Source: Gracilaria gracilis
Taxonomy: Eukaryota; Rhodophyta; Florideophyceae; Gracilariales; Gracilariaceae
DNA length: 64,000 bases
Assembly (NCBI GenBank): GCA_030374805.1
Contig: JARGSG010000209.1
Span: 124,001-188,000 of the forward strand
Direction: 5' to 3'
Shown here: one piece after another, positions 30,951-39,851 of the stretch
Numbering within the stretch: position 1 is the first letter of the stretch
Layout: each line of letters starts with the position of its first letter
The notes under the pieces: generated by a model
What the model saw: only the letters and a program-made list of their open reading frames with translations
Database searches by the model: none
Told to the model about the DNA's origin: nothing
Translations under genes and position numbers: made by a program

Positions 30951-33900
30951 ATGCTAGAAACCAATCGTTGTTCTACTTCTCACCACGCATACTCTGCCCA
31001 AACAATAAGCTTTCGCGTCTTCCTCAGCCATGCCGGTGAAGACAAAGAAACCATTGCCCGACCGTTGTGCAAATGCCTTCGCCAGCATGGCGTCTCTGTT
31101 TTTCTCGACGACGAATCCTTTCGTCTTGGCGACCACTGCCCGGAGGTCATGGAACACGCCATGGAAACCGCCCCCGTCGGCGTTTTCATTCTGAGTCCCG
31201 AGTTTGTGGCCAAGCAGTGGCCCATGCGTGAGTTGTTAGCATTCGTCCGCCGTTATGACCTCGCCACGGCCGCCAAAGAAACTCCGCCATTGCTCATCTC
31301 TATCTTTTACCGTCTCTCTACCCGCCAGTGTCGTGATCCAGCCATCTTCGATACCTACAGCAACCTCTTCCTTCGGCACGGTCTTTTCAAGCGTGCACTT
31401 GACAATGTCGTACCGCTCAAAGATGTCAAGCATGCGTTGCACATGGCCGCCACCCTGTGGAGCATTGAGAACGACGTAGGTGCAACAAATTCCAGCCGCC
31501 CCACTATGGCCTCCACCAGAGAATCCTTCATTCAAATCATTGCGAGCAGCATTTTTGGACACCTTGGAATTAAGACACCTCAACTAGTAGATAAACGTCA
31601 TGTCCTGGTAGCCAGTCAACCTGCACAAGTAGATGTGTACACTCCATGCAACATGGTGCCACCAAATCCGCCGAGATTAACTCTGAAGTATGGTTTAGCT
31701 ACCACATGTGAAGGAAGGTTAAGGGCTGCGGTCTTAGGCAACAGTGGAAGTCGAATTGTTGCTGTTGTAGCTACTGGAAAAGGTGGAGTTGGGAAGACAT
31801 GCGCTTTGAGAGGACTTTCTTATGACAATGAAATCAAACACAAGTTTCGTGGAGGCATTCTCTACATTGAGCTTGGAAATGAGGCTGCGTTGTCGAATAT
31901 AGTGCAAGGAATCGCCACCATTGTTGATTGGACAGGTGGTTCGAACCTGGCAAATGAGATAAAAACACTCAAGTCGGTAGAGGAGGCATCCAAGAAGGCT
32001 TCCAAATGGTTTAGTCAGAGTTCGTGCTTGTTTCTTGTAGATGACATTTGGCGTGTTAATGGAATAGACTCTGATGTCTTGACAACTCTTGGGCTAATGG
32101 TCAACACGAACAGTAGGATGGTGTACACAACCAGAGACAGGCACTTTCTAATTGAAGCCGAAGAAACGATTGAGTTCGAAGAGAAGGAAACGTTTGGAGA
32201 CTTGTCGAAGGAAATGTTGATGACACACGCAGGGTTTGATCATAGTGCCGTGCTCGACTACAAGAACAAGGTGGCATTGAAGTATTTTCTTACATTATGC
32301 CAAGGACTTCCCCTTGGATTCGGCATTGTCGGCGGTTCAGTACGGCTGTATTCATTTGATTGCCTGCGAGGACAAGATGCATGGTCAGCGTTTTACAATG
32401 ATGTTTCATCGCAACAGAAGGACTTGATGGATACTAAGGCTGGGTCATATGGAAAACTGCCAAAGATTGTGGACTTATCCCTTCAAGTTCTTGAGAAACG
32501 TAGCGGACATGGAAAGTTTTGGGATTGGTTTCGAGCCTTGAGTGTGCTTCAAAAGCAGCAATCTGTTCCTGCTCAGATGCTCCAGAAGCTGTGGGACTTG
32601 GATACGTTACAAGAAGCCAGGGCTGTGGTGGAATCGTTTGCTGAAGTTTCAGTTGTACAGATGACGAGAAGTGACCACGGCGCAATATCTCTCAGGCTGC
32701 ATGACTTAATACTAGACATCGCTGCTCGCGCAGCCACGATAAGGAGTGAAACACAAGAATTCTTCAAAACGCTTGTGCGCAATTATACTTCATCTAAGGA
32801 AACGAAAGAGAGAGATGATGTGCTGGTATCTGCAAAGCAAAGTACAGATGTTTGCGGTCAACCGCAGGGTGTACTGCACGATACTGGAGCTCACAAGGAC
32901 ACACGAAGAAAAGGAATCAAGAAGCTGTTCAAGGCACAGATCAAGAAGTTGGTGAAGTCACAACACGAATCGGAGAGAGAGATTGAAAAAGTTGTATTGG
33001 GGACGACTCAGAAAGCTACCGCAAGCTCTGATTCGTTCCACCCGTGGTGGAATGATGAAGATGATGGGTATATACACAACAACCTTTGCAGAATACTCCG
33101 AAACGCGGGGTATGTTGACCAGCTGTTGTGGCTGTTATCGCAACCGCAGTGGATTGCTAAGCGACTGGTCAATCACGGAATCCTCAGTGTGGAAGAAGAC
33201 TTGGATCATGGAATAGCGATGGGCAACGACAACAATTCTCAAGATAAAATTCACATGGAGCATCTGCAAATGATTGGTCTGGCTGCCAGGCTCGGCGCGT
33301 CATTTGTCAGCAATAACCCCAGTATGGAGGAGGCTTGGTTTCAACTCCACGGGCGGTTGTTATTGCACGCAAAGCAGAGCGAGTTGACAAACGACTTCGT
33401 GCAGAGGATGGAGAGCTGTGCACCGAAGCCATGGCTCAAAGCATCTGCCGGGCTCCTGCAACAGGCGGGCGGTACTGCACTTAAGGCTATCAGCGCCCCA
33501 GGTACAGTTATGTGCACCCGCGTGGAGCCTGATGCAATCTGGATTTTGTCGGCAGACGACTCAGGTACCTTGTATGTGGGAAGATGTGAGGGATCGAAAG
33601 AATATCAACAACATGAGAAGCTCGAGGGCTCAAGAAGGCCTAAGTGTTTGTTTTTACCGGACTCGTCGTTCTTACCTGACCATCGCAGGGTAGTGACAGC
33701 CTACTTTGACAGGCGCATTTGTGTATGGAACAGGAAAACAGGAATTTGTGAACAAATTGTTCCACACCCTTGTCCACATCACCTGTTTTTTGTTAGCTTT
33801 CTCGCAGATGGAACTCTTCTTGCATGCCAGAGGCAGGATTACTCTATTCAGTTGTGGAATACGCTGAGCGGAAAACCTGTGGGAAAGCCGCTCCAGGGTC

Positions 33901-35480
33901 ACACAGACTGGGTGAAGTCCGTGGTACTTAGCGCTGACGGGGCTCGCATCGTGTCGGGCTCTGACGACAAGACGGTGCGGGTTTGGGACTCCGAAAGTGG
34001 CGACGCTGTGATGGAGCCGCTTCGAGGTCACGTGGGTTGGGTGAGGTGCGTTGCCGTGAGCGCCGACGGCAACCGCATCGTTTCAGGTTCAAGTGACAAG
34101 ACAGTGCGCGTTTGGGATGCACATAGTGGCGACGCCGTGATGGAGCCGCTTCGAGGTCACACTGACAGCGTGAGCTGCCTGGCGATCAGCGAAGACGGCA
34201 CTCGCATTGCATCAGGTTCATATGACTGGACTGTGCGTGTTTGGAACGCACAAAGTGGCGACGCTTTAGGAGAGCCGCTCCAAGGTCACACATACTGCGT
34301 GAGCTCCGTGAAAATGAGCGCCAACGGAACTCGCCTTGTGACAGGCTCAGGAGACAAGACGGTACGGGTGTGGAACGCACAAAGTGGCGACAACGCAGAG
34401 CCTCTCCAGGACCACCCAGCCTCGGTGTGGTGCGTGGCAGTGAGCGTTAACGGTACACGCATCTTGTCCGGCTGTAGGGACGGCACGATCCGTATATGGA
34501 ATGCACACAGTGGCCATGCTGTTGGGAAACCGCTCCGAGCTCACACAGACTGGGTAAGATGCGTGACAGTGAGCGCCGACGGCTCCCGCATAGTGTCATG
34601 CTCCGACGACAAAACCATTCTTGTTTGGGATGCCGACAGTGGCGCCGTTGTGGGACAGCCGCTCCATGGACACACTGGCTCGGTTAGATGCGTAGCAGTG
34701 AGTGCCGATGGCGGTCGGATCGTGTCAGGCTCAAACGACGAAACAGTGCGAATCTGGGACATTCGAAGTGGCGAAACCGTGGGGAAGACGCTCCAAGGTC
34801 ACACGGCTTGGGTGGGGTGCGTGGCCATTAGCGCGGACGGCAGTCTCGCCGTATCAGGCTCTGGTGACCACACGGTGCGTATATGGAGCTCCGAGAGTGG
34901 TGAGGCCGTGTGCGAGCCCCTGCAAGGTCACACTGACTCAGTTTGGTGCGTGGCGGTGAGTGCCGACGGAACTCGCATCGTGTCAGGCTCTTGGGATAAG
35001 ACGGTGCGTGTCTGGGACGCAGAACGCGGCGAAGCTATTGGGGAACCCCTTCAAGGTCACACGGGAAGGGTAGAGAGCGTGGCAGTAAACGCCGATGGCA
35101 CTCGCATCGTGTCGGAAGATCGAGAAATGCTACGGCTGTGGGCGCTGAGCGCAGGTGGCAAACTGGAGTGGGAGCTAACGTCACGGAATGCTATGTGGCG
35201 TCGCACCATGGACTCGCTCGAGCTCACGTGGTCCACGCAACGATGGTCTCCATTTCAGCGAGAGGTGCGCCACTATGCCAGCGACGGGTCTGAGACTGTG
35301 CTGGGCAGCTGTGAACAAGCAGTGGACAATATCCATGGGGGTGATGTGTACTTCACGGAATTCTTTAAGTCGTGCCAAATTGTGGGACTGGACGCTAGTA
35401 CAAGTGGGCAGAGTCCCGGTGCCACTGCGGCGTCGGGTCAGAAGCCATGGAATGCAGTGGAGAGCGACGATGAGGTCTAA
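30951..35480 (+). CDS. NLR-a: TIR - NB-ARC - WD40 receptor-like protein
   Basis: One uninterrupted 1509-codon gene. The TIR domain spans residues 20-170 (FRVFLSHAGEDKETIARPL; QWPMRELLAF, in which Glu94 matches the catalytic Glu of NAD+-cleaving TIRs). NB-ARC covers about 230-480, with P-loop TGKGGVGKT (275-283), Walker B CLFLVDDIW, RMVYTTRD and the GLPL motif at 452-455. A helical region (about 480-950) carries GYIHNNLCRILRNAGYVDQL. The propeller follows: two diverged blades, then ten 43-aa units (about 975-1400) of the type GHTxxVxCVAVSADGxRIVS, and a C-terminal cap shared with the two paralogues. This is APAF1-like architecture with a TIR effector. The family oligomerises on ligand binding; an immune or allorecognition role is inferred. 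The start is ATG 30951. The promoter region is almost entirely displaced by two transposons. Confidence 0.93.
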   Translation: MLETNRCSTSHHAYSAQTISFRVFLSHAGEDKETIARPLCKCLRQHGVSVFLDDESFRLGDHCPEVMEHAMETAPVGVFILSPEFVAKQWPMRELLAFVRRYDLATAAKETPPLLISIFYRLSTRQCRDPAIFDTYSNLFLRHGLFKRALDNVVPLKDVKHALHMAATLWSIENDVGATNSSRPTMASTRESFIQIIASSIFGHLGIKTPQLVDKRHVLVASQPAQVDVYTPCNMVPPNPPRLTLKYGLATTCEGRLRAAVLGNSGSRIVAVVATGKGGVGKTCALRGLSYDNEIKHKFRGGILYIELGNEAALSNIVQGIATIVDWTGGSNLANEIKTLKSVEEASKKASKWFSQSSCLFLVDDIWRVNGIDSDVLTTLGLMVNTNSRMVYTTRDRHFLIEAEETIEFEEKETFGDLSKEMLMTHAGFDHSAVLDYKNKVALKYFLTLCQGLPLGFGIVGGSVRLYSFDCLRGQDAWSAFYNDVSSQQKDLMDTKAGSYGKLPKIVDLSLQVLEKRSGHGKFWDWFRALSVLQKQQSVPAQMLQKLWDLDTLQEARAVVESFAEVSVVQMTRSDHGAISLRLHDLILDIAARAATIRSETQEFFKTLVRNYTSSKETKERDDVLVSAKQSTDVCGQPQGVLHDTGAHKDTRRKGIKKLFKAQIKKLVKSQHESEREIEKVVLGTTQKATASSDSFHPWWNDEDDGYIHNNLCRILRNAGYVDQLLWLLSQPQWIAKRLVNHGILSVEEDLDHGIAMGNDNNSQDKIHMEHLQMIGLAARLGASFVSNNPSMEEAWFQLHGRLLLHAKQSELTNDFVQRMESCAPKPWLKASAGLLQQAGGTALKAISAPGTVMCTRVEPDAIWILSADDSGTLYVGRCEGSKEYQQHEKLEGSRRPKCLFLPDSSFLPDHRRVVTAYFDRRICVWNRKTGICEQIVPHPCPHHLFFVSFLADGTLLACQRQDYSIQLWNTLSGKPVGKPLQGHTDWVKSVVLSADGARIVSGSDDKTVRVWDSESGDAVMEPLRGHVGWVRCVAVSADGNRIVSGSSDKTVRVWDAHSGDAVMEPLRGHTDSVSCLAISEDGTRIASGSYDWTVRVWNAQSGDALGEPLQGHTYCVSSVKMSANGTRLVTGSGDKTVRVWNAQSGDNAEPLQDHPASVWCVAVSVNGTRILSGCRDGTIRIWNAHSGHAVGKPLRAHTDWVRCVTVSADGSRIVSCSDDKTILVWDADSGAVVGQPLHGHTGSVRCVAVSADGGRIVSGSNDETVRIWDIRSGETVGKTLQGHTAWVGCVAISADGSLAVSGSGDHTVRIWSSESGEAVCEPLQGHTDSVWCVAVSADGTRIVSGSWDKTVRVWDAERGEAIGEPLQGHTGRVESVAVNADGTRIVSEDREMLRLWALSAGGKLEWELTSRNAMWRRTMDSLELTWSTQRWSPFQREVRHYASDGSETVLGSCEQAVDNIHGGDVYFTEFFKSCQIVGLDASTSGQSPGATAASGQKPWNAVESDDEV

Positions 35481-35819
35481 AAGGCATCTTTAGGCAATTT
35501 CTGACGTTGGTAGGGTAGTCAAGGATGGTGGTGGGGGATGCATGACAAGGACGTTGGCTCTGTTGGCGAGTGGGCAGTTGGCGTCGTTCGGCGGATGGAC
35601 GCATGTGTGGAAGAAGAAGGTGTTCATGGTGCGCGGATGGACAAGAGAAGCAACGATGCCAATGGGCGGAACAGGAAAGGCGGGCGCAGAGACAACACGG
35701 GGGTGACAAAGTGGAGATCATTTACGTACAGCGTTTTGTGACAACGTGACCGGGCCGTGTTCACCTTCCCAACAATGTTGGAATAAGAAAAAAAAAAACA
35801 AGCGTTCAAGAAAAAAGCA
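35481..35819. other. NLR-a 3' flank, no gene seen
   Basis: No conserved frame was found. T-runs near 35788-35818 (A-runs on the plus strand) serve as Pol III terminators for the adjacent minus-strand tRNA. Confidence 0.5.
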
Positions 35820-35892
35820 AGCCACCACCGAGATTTGAACTCGAGACCTCTTGATTACTAGTCAAGCGCTCTACCAACTGAGCTATAGCGGC
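35820..35892 (-). tRNA. tRNA-Thr (AGT)
   Basis: A 73-nt cloverleaf is complete. The acceptor pairs GCCGCTA with TGGTGGC, the D-arm is GCTC/GAGC, and the anticodon stem CTTGA/TCAAG has loop CTAGTAA (anticodon AGT). The variable region is AGGTC, the T-arm TCGAG/CTCGG has loop TTCAAAT, and the discriminator is T. Runs of T follow 3' as terminators. There is no intron and no encoded CCA. Confidence 0.93.
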
Positions 35893-36046
35893 CATTGACG
35901 GTGACTGCTTGTCTCAGCTTGGCGATTGAAAAACCCGCGCCCACAACGCCGTCCGCAAGCAAACAAGCGCCAATCCCAAACTTTACATCAGCGCCGCGCA
36001 GCTTGGCCCGCCACGCTGCGCTCCCGCGTAGATAGAACCATCAACA

Positions 36047-36218
36047 CTATCCGACGCCGCCGCCGCCGCCCATCTCACCGCCTCCGCCTCCACCACGCCA
36101 CGCTCCAAACCGCCGTCGCTCCACGCTCTTCCGCGACCACCCGAGCTGATCCACGCTCACGCGCTCCCTGGCCTCCCTCAACGTGCTGCCAATCCTGCCG
36201 AGCGCGCGCCGGCCCCTC

Positions 36219-36253
<35 letters not shown>

Positions 36254-38491
36254 GACACCGCCGCCGCCGCCCGTCGCCGCGCCGCGCCCCTCGCCCATGT
36301 CCGCGCTGCGTCTCCGGAACACCGCGCGCACAGCGTCCACGCTGCGCCGTCTGCCCGCCGTGGCGCCGCCGTGATGCAGCGCGCCGTTCTCCACCACGCG
36401 ATGCGCCAACGGCGTCGCGGGCGCGCCGTCGCCGCCCGCGTCGTTAGCGCGTCTGCCATGCGACAGCGCGGAGCGCGTGGCGCCCAGTCGCGCCACGTAC
36501 GCGCCGGGCTGTCGCACGCGAGAGTTGGCGCCGCCCACATTCACCGCCACTTCGTCCGCGCCGCCGCCGTCCGACACGGCCACAAGGCCCTCTCGCACGT
36601 TTGGTTGCCGCAGCGCCGCGTGTCCACTCGCTTCGCTGCACGTCCACGCCCACCCGGCGATCGCCCACGTTTCCACCTCCGTGCCTTTCTTGTGGATGAT
36701 GGCTGGGAATTCAGCCGTGGCCGATCGGTCGTCGTCGTCGCTGAAGCTCACATGTCGCCATTCCTCTGCGTTGATGTTTCGTAACAGGTAACGGTCAAGC
36801 GTCATCGAGCTGATCTCCTGCGCGTCCATGCGTCCATAGTGTCCTTTCATCGTCGATTCCACGCCCAGTTGCTGCGCGCGCGCCTCTGCCTTTTGCTCCA
36901 CCTTCTTGTTCTTGTCCTTGTCCTTGCTTGCAACCAGCTTGCACACATCGTCCGCATGTGATTCCTTCCTCGCCACGCGCACCCAGTCCACCCCTCTGAA
37001 GAACGGGTGTTTCTTCACGTCCTCAAGCGAGCATCGTCGGTTGGGGTCCAGCTGTAGCAGCGCCTTGATCAGCGACACCGCCTCAATGCTGAGCGACGAC
37101 GAGAACCGAATCTGCTTTGAGCATTGAATCTCCGCCATCTCCTCCATGCTCTTGTTCTTGAAGTCGAACGGCGTTCTTCCACACAGGATGTGGTAAATGA
37201 ACACGCCCAAACACCACAGGTCCAGCGCAAAGTTGTACGGGCGCGAGTGCAGCATCTCGGGCGCGGCGTACGCGGTTGTTCCACAGATGGTCTGCGTGAG
37301 GTACTGTTGCTCGCCTTTGAGCACCTTGGCCAGTCCAAAATCGGCCAGACGCACGTGTCCGTTGCCATCCAACACGACGTTTTCCGGCTTCAAGTCGCGG
37401 TATACGATGTTGCGCTCGTGTAGCCACGACAGAGCGAGCACGATCTCGGCAATGATGCGGCGCGCATAGCGCTCCTGCAAGCGTCCACGGTGGTTTTGTA
37501 AGAGCGAAAAGACGTCACCGCCGTCGTAGAAGTCGGTAGCAAAGTAAAGGTGCGAGTCGGTTTGAAAGGCGTAGCGCAGTTGAATGATAAACGGACAGCC
37601 GGAACAGCTCTCCAGCACCAGACGCTCGTTGATGATGTGTTGAAAGGTGAGCTGGGTACGAAAAACGCGCGACTTGTCGATAACTTTGAGCGCGAGGCGG
37701 GCGTTGGTGCGGTTGTCGCGCACGAGGAATACCTTGCCACTGGCGCCCTTGCCAATGGCTGTGATCCAGTCAAAGTCGGCCAGTCGCATGGTGGTGTACT
37801 GAAAGGTATGTGTTTGCAGCGCAACGACCCATTGCTGCGCCTCTTGCGGGGTGGTGAGGCGCATGACGAGGCTCTGCGCATCGGATCGGCGCAGCTTGAG
37901 CTGCGAGTAGTAGGCGGTGTTCTTGAGGTCTATGATACAATTTGTGGCGGTGAAAACGAGCTTGATGTGACGCGCGGGCGGAAGGACGTAGTCGGCGCTC
38001 GGATCGTAGAACAAGAGCATGCCGCCGCGCAGCTCGGCCCAAAAGGGCATCCACTGCGAGCGGAAGAGGGAGGAAAACTTGGACACATCGCGCTTGACAA
38101 AGATCCAGCCCTCGGCGTGGCACGGCAGGGCGCGCACGAGGGCGAGGGCGTCGAAGGCGAGCTGGCGACGAAGCGCGGCGCCGTCGGCGGGCGGCATGTT
38201 GTTGGAGGCGCGTTGGGCGATGGTGTTGGGGATGTAGAAGGCGCCCGGCACGGGGGACATGGAGCTGCCGGTGCTGGTGGCGTCGATGCTGGGGACGGAG
38301 GGGGTGAGGGGGATGTGGTGCGAGTGGGAGGAGGGCGCGGTGGATTGCTGGGTAGCGTAGGAGGTGACGAGGTTGGAGGAGGGGTCGTTGGAAAGGGAGT
38401 GCGGTTGCGGCGTTTGTTGGCCGTTGCGCGAATCAATGCGCGACGAGAGGCTGTAGCGGATGCGCGACACGGTGTTGCGCAAGTCCACCAT
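36047..38491 (-). CDS. PH-domain AGC-type Ser/Thr protein kinase (Akt/PKB-like)
   Basis: A 814-aa kinase that probably joins phosphoinositide binding to signalling at membranes. The start is ATG 38491 (MVDLRNTVSRIRYSLSSRID); the longer open frame begins with TTG and codes for a 5'-UTR artefact. A PH domain lies at about 126-228 (GWIFVKRD...WVVALQTH). The kinase domain is at about 240-500: glycine loop IGKGASGKVFLV, Lys269 in ARLALKVIDK, YRDLKPEN with Asp366, DFG at 384-386, CGTTAYAAPEM in the activation loop. After FFRGVDWVRVARKE the usual AGC tail with PPFxP and hydrophobic motifs is not visible. A long tail rich in Gly, Arg and Ala, partly coded by a (GCC)n tract at about 36215-36255, follows instead. 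Exact orthology to Akt is not certain. Confidence 0.88.
36208..36256. repeat. GCC trinucleotide microsatellite in the kinase gene
   Basis: A run of CCG/GCC triplets codes for a polyglycine stretch in the kinase C-terminal tail on the minus strand. A GGT run at 38491-38517 and a G-run at about 38595-38612 lie in the kinase 5' region. Confidence 0.8.
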
Positions 38492-38756
38492 GGTGGTGGT
38501 GGTGGTGGTGGTGGTAGGAAAGCGGAGGGGGATTGTGGGGGAGAGGAGGAGGAGGTACAACGTTTGAACGTTTTGTTGGTGTCGGGAAAGAGCGACGGGG
38601 GGGGGGGGGTGGGGGGCGGGCGCGACGTGAAGCGGCTCGCAAAAAGTAACGCAAAGCGGCGGCGCGAAAGACGGCGCGTAGGTACGACGGGGCACACGCA
38701 AAGGCGGGGGGCGGCGCTGTCTCGAGTGCGCTGCACAGTATGAGGAATATGTGTTT

Positions 38757-39683
38757 TTAGTGTTGTTTAGCGGCGCGCGCCTTCTTCCGCAGCGCGCGCG
38801 CGCGGATGGAGCGGTGCAGCGCGTACACGCGGCGCGTCTGCATGGCCAGCGGCAGCGCGCGCACGGCGGCGCCCATGAGCTGGTGCGGCCAGTAGGGGTT
38901 GAGGCGCGGCGTGAGCGCCACCTGCTGCAGCGCCTTTTCGGCGAACATGCTCGGCGACGGCACGGTGAGCGAGCGGCGCATCTTTGCCATGGAGCCCGCC
39001 ACGAAGAAGGGCGTGAGCGAGTGTACGTGGATGTTGTGCGCGTGTAGCTCGCCGTTGAGGCTGACGGCGAACGCGTCGTTGTACGCCTTGGTGCCGGCGT
39101 ACGGCGTGAGCATGGGCGCCGGCGTTACGGCGCCGCCGCCCGACGCCAGGCACAGGATGATGCCCTTGCGCACGCTGAGCATGTGCGGCAGCACCATCTT
39201 GGTGATGCGGTTGGTGGAGTGGATGTTGATGTTCACCATGCGCGTCATGAGCTGCTCCGGTACGTCGATGAGCTCCGTGGGCATCTCCAGGCTGATGCCC
39301 ACGTTGTTGATCAGCACGGTGGGCGTCTTGCTGCTCATCAGCTGCCGGAGCGTTTGCCAGTGGTGCTCCGACGCGTTCTCAAAGTCGAACGCGTGCACCT
39401 CGGTGCTGACGCCATACTGCTGCTGCGCCTCGCTCGCCACGGCGTTCATGTTCTGTACGGAGCGCGCGATGAGCAGCACGTTGAGGCCGCGTTTGGCCAG
39501 CGCGTGCACAAAGGCGCCGCCAATGTCGCCGGACGCGCCCGTCACCACGGCCCACTCGCGCTTGTACGGCGCGTAGCAGAAGGAGTACACGCAGTACTGG
39601 TACAGCGTGGCGCCCAGGCGCAGCGCGGCGTACAGCAGCGTGAGGGCGCCGATCGCGGCTAGCGTCAACACGATCGGCTGCAT
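38757..39683 (-). CDS. short-chain dehydrogenase, 3-ketoacyl-CoA reductase / HSD17B12-like
   Basis: A 308-aa SDR, probably the ketoreductase of very-long-chain fatty-acid elongation in the ER. The start is ATG 39683 (MQPIVLTLAAIGALTLLYAA), which gives an N-terminal membrane segment as in KAR proteins. The upstream open frame to 40055 is antisense to APC5 and is not used. Motifs are TGASGDIGGAF for cofactor binding, LINNVGISLEMP, CLASGGGA, and the active-site YAGTK. The tail KKARAAKQH is basic, reminiscent of ER-retrieval signals, though not a strict KKXX. It shares a 168-bp divergent promoter with APC5. Confidence 0.88.
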   Translation of the reverse strand: MQPIVLTLAAIGALTLLYAALRLGATLYQYCVYSFCYAPYKREWAVVTGASGDIGGAFVHALAKRGLNVLLIARSVQNMNAVASEAQQQYGVSTEVHAFDFENASEHHWQTLRQLMSSKTPTVLINNVGISLEMPTELIDVPEQLMTRMVNINIHSTNRITKMVLPHMLSVRKGIILCLASGGGAVTPAPMLTPYAGTKAYNDAFAVSLNGELHAHNIHVHSLTPFFVAGSMAKMRRSLTVPSPSMFAEKALQQVALTPRLNPYWPHQLMGAAVRALPLAMQTRRVYALHRSIRARALRKKARAAKQH

Positions 39684-39851
39684 GGCGGCGTGATGGTGAT
39701 TCACGATCGATATAGCGATGGCGACGGCGATGGCGACGGCGATGGCGATGAACGAACGCGATGAGCAAACGCGATTGAACAAACGGCGATGGGTGGGTTT
39801 TGACGCACGAAAAAAGGCGCGCGCACACGTTTTTTTTACGCAGTTCATCCG
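39684..39851. promoter_or_regulatory. bidirectional promoter, SDR / APC5
   Basis: Only 168 bp separate two divergent start codons. The segment includes a GGCGAT/GGCGAC hexanucleotide-like repeat (about 39717-39750) and a T8 tract (39829-39837). Confidence 0.6.

Noticed and set aside
33870..35130. Tandem 129-bp repeats as a CRISPR-like or satellite array
   Set aside because: They are in-frame WD40 units inside a gene, and the sequence is eukaryotic.
37550..38743. 397-codon plus-strand frame opposite the kinase
   Set aside because: The sense strand carries PH and kinase motifs; the antisense has none.
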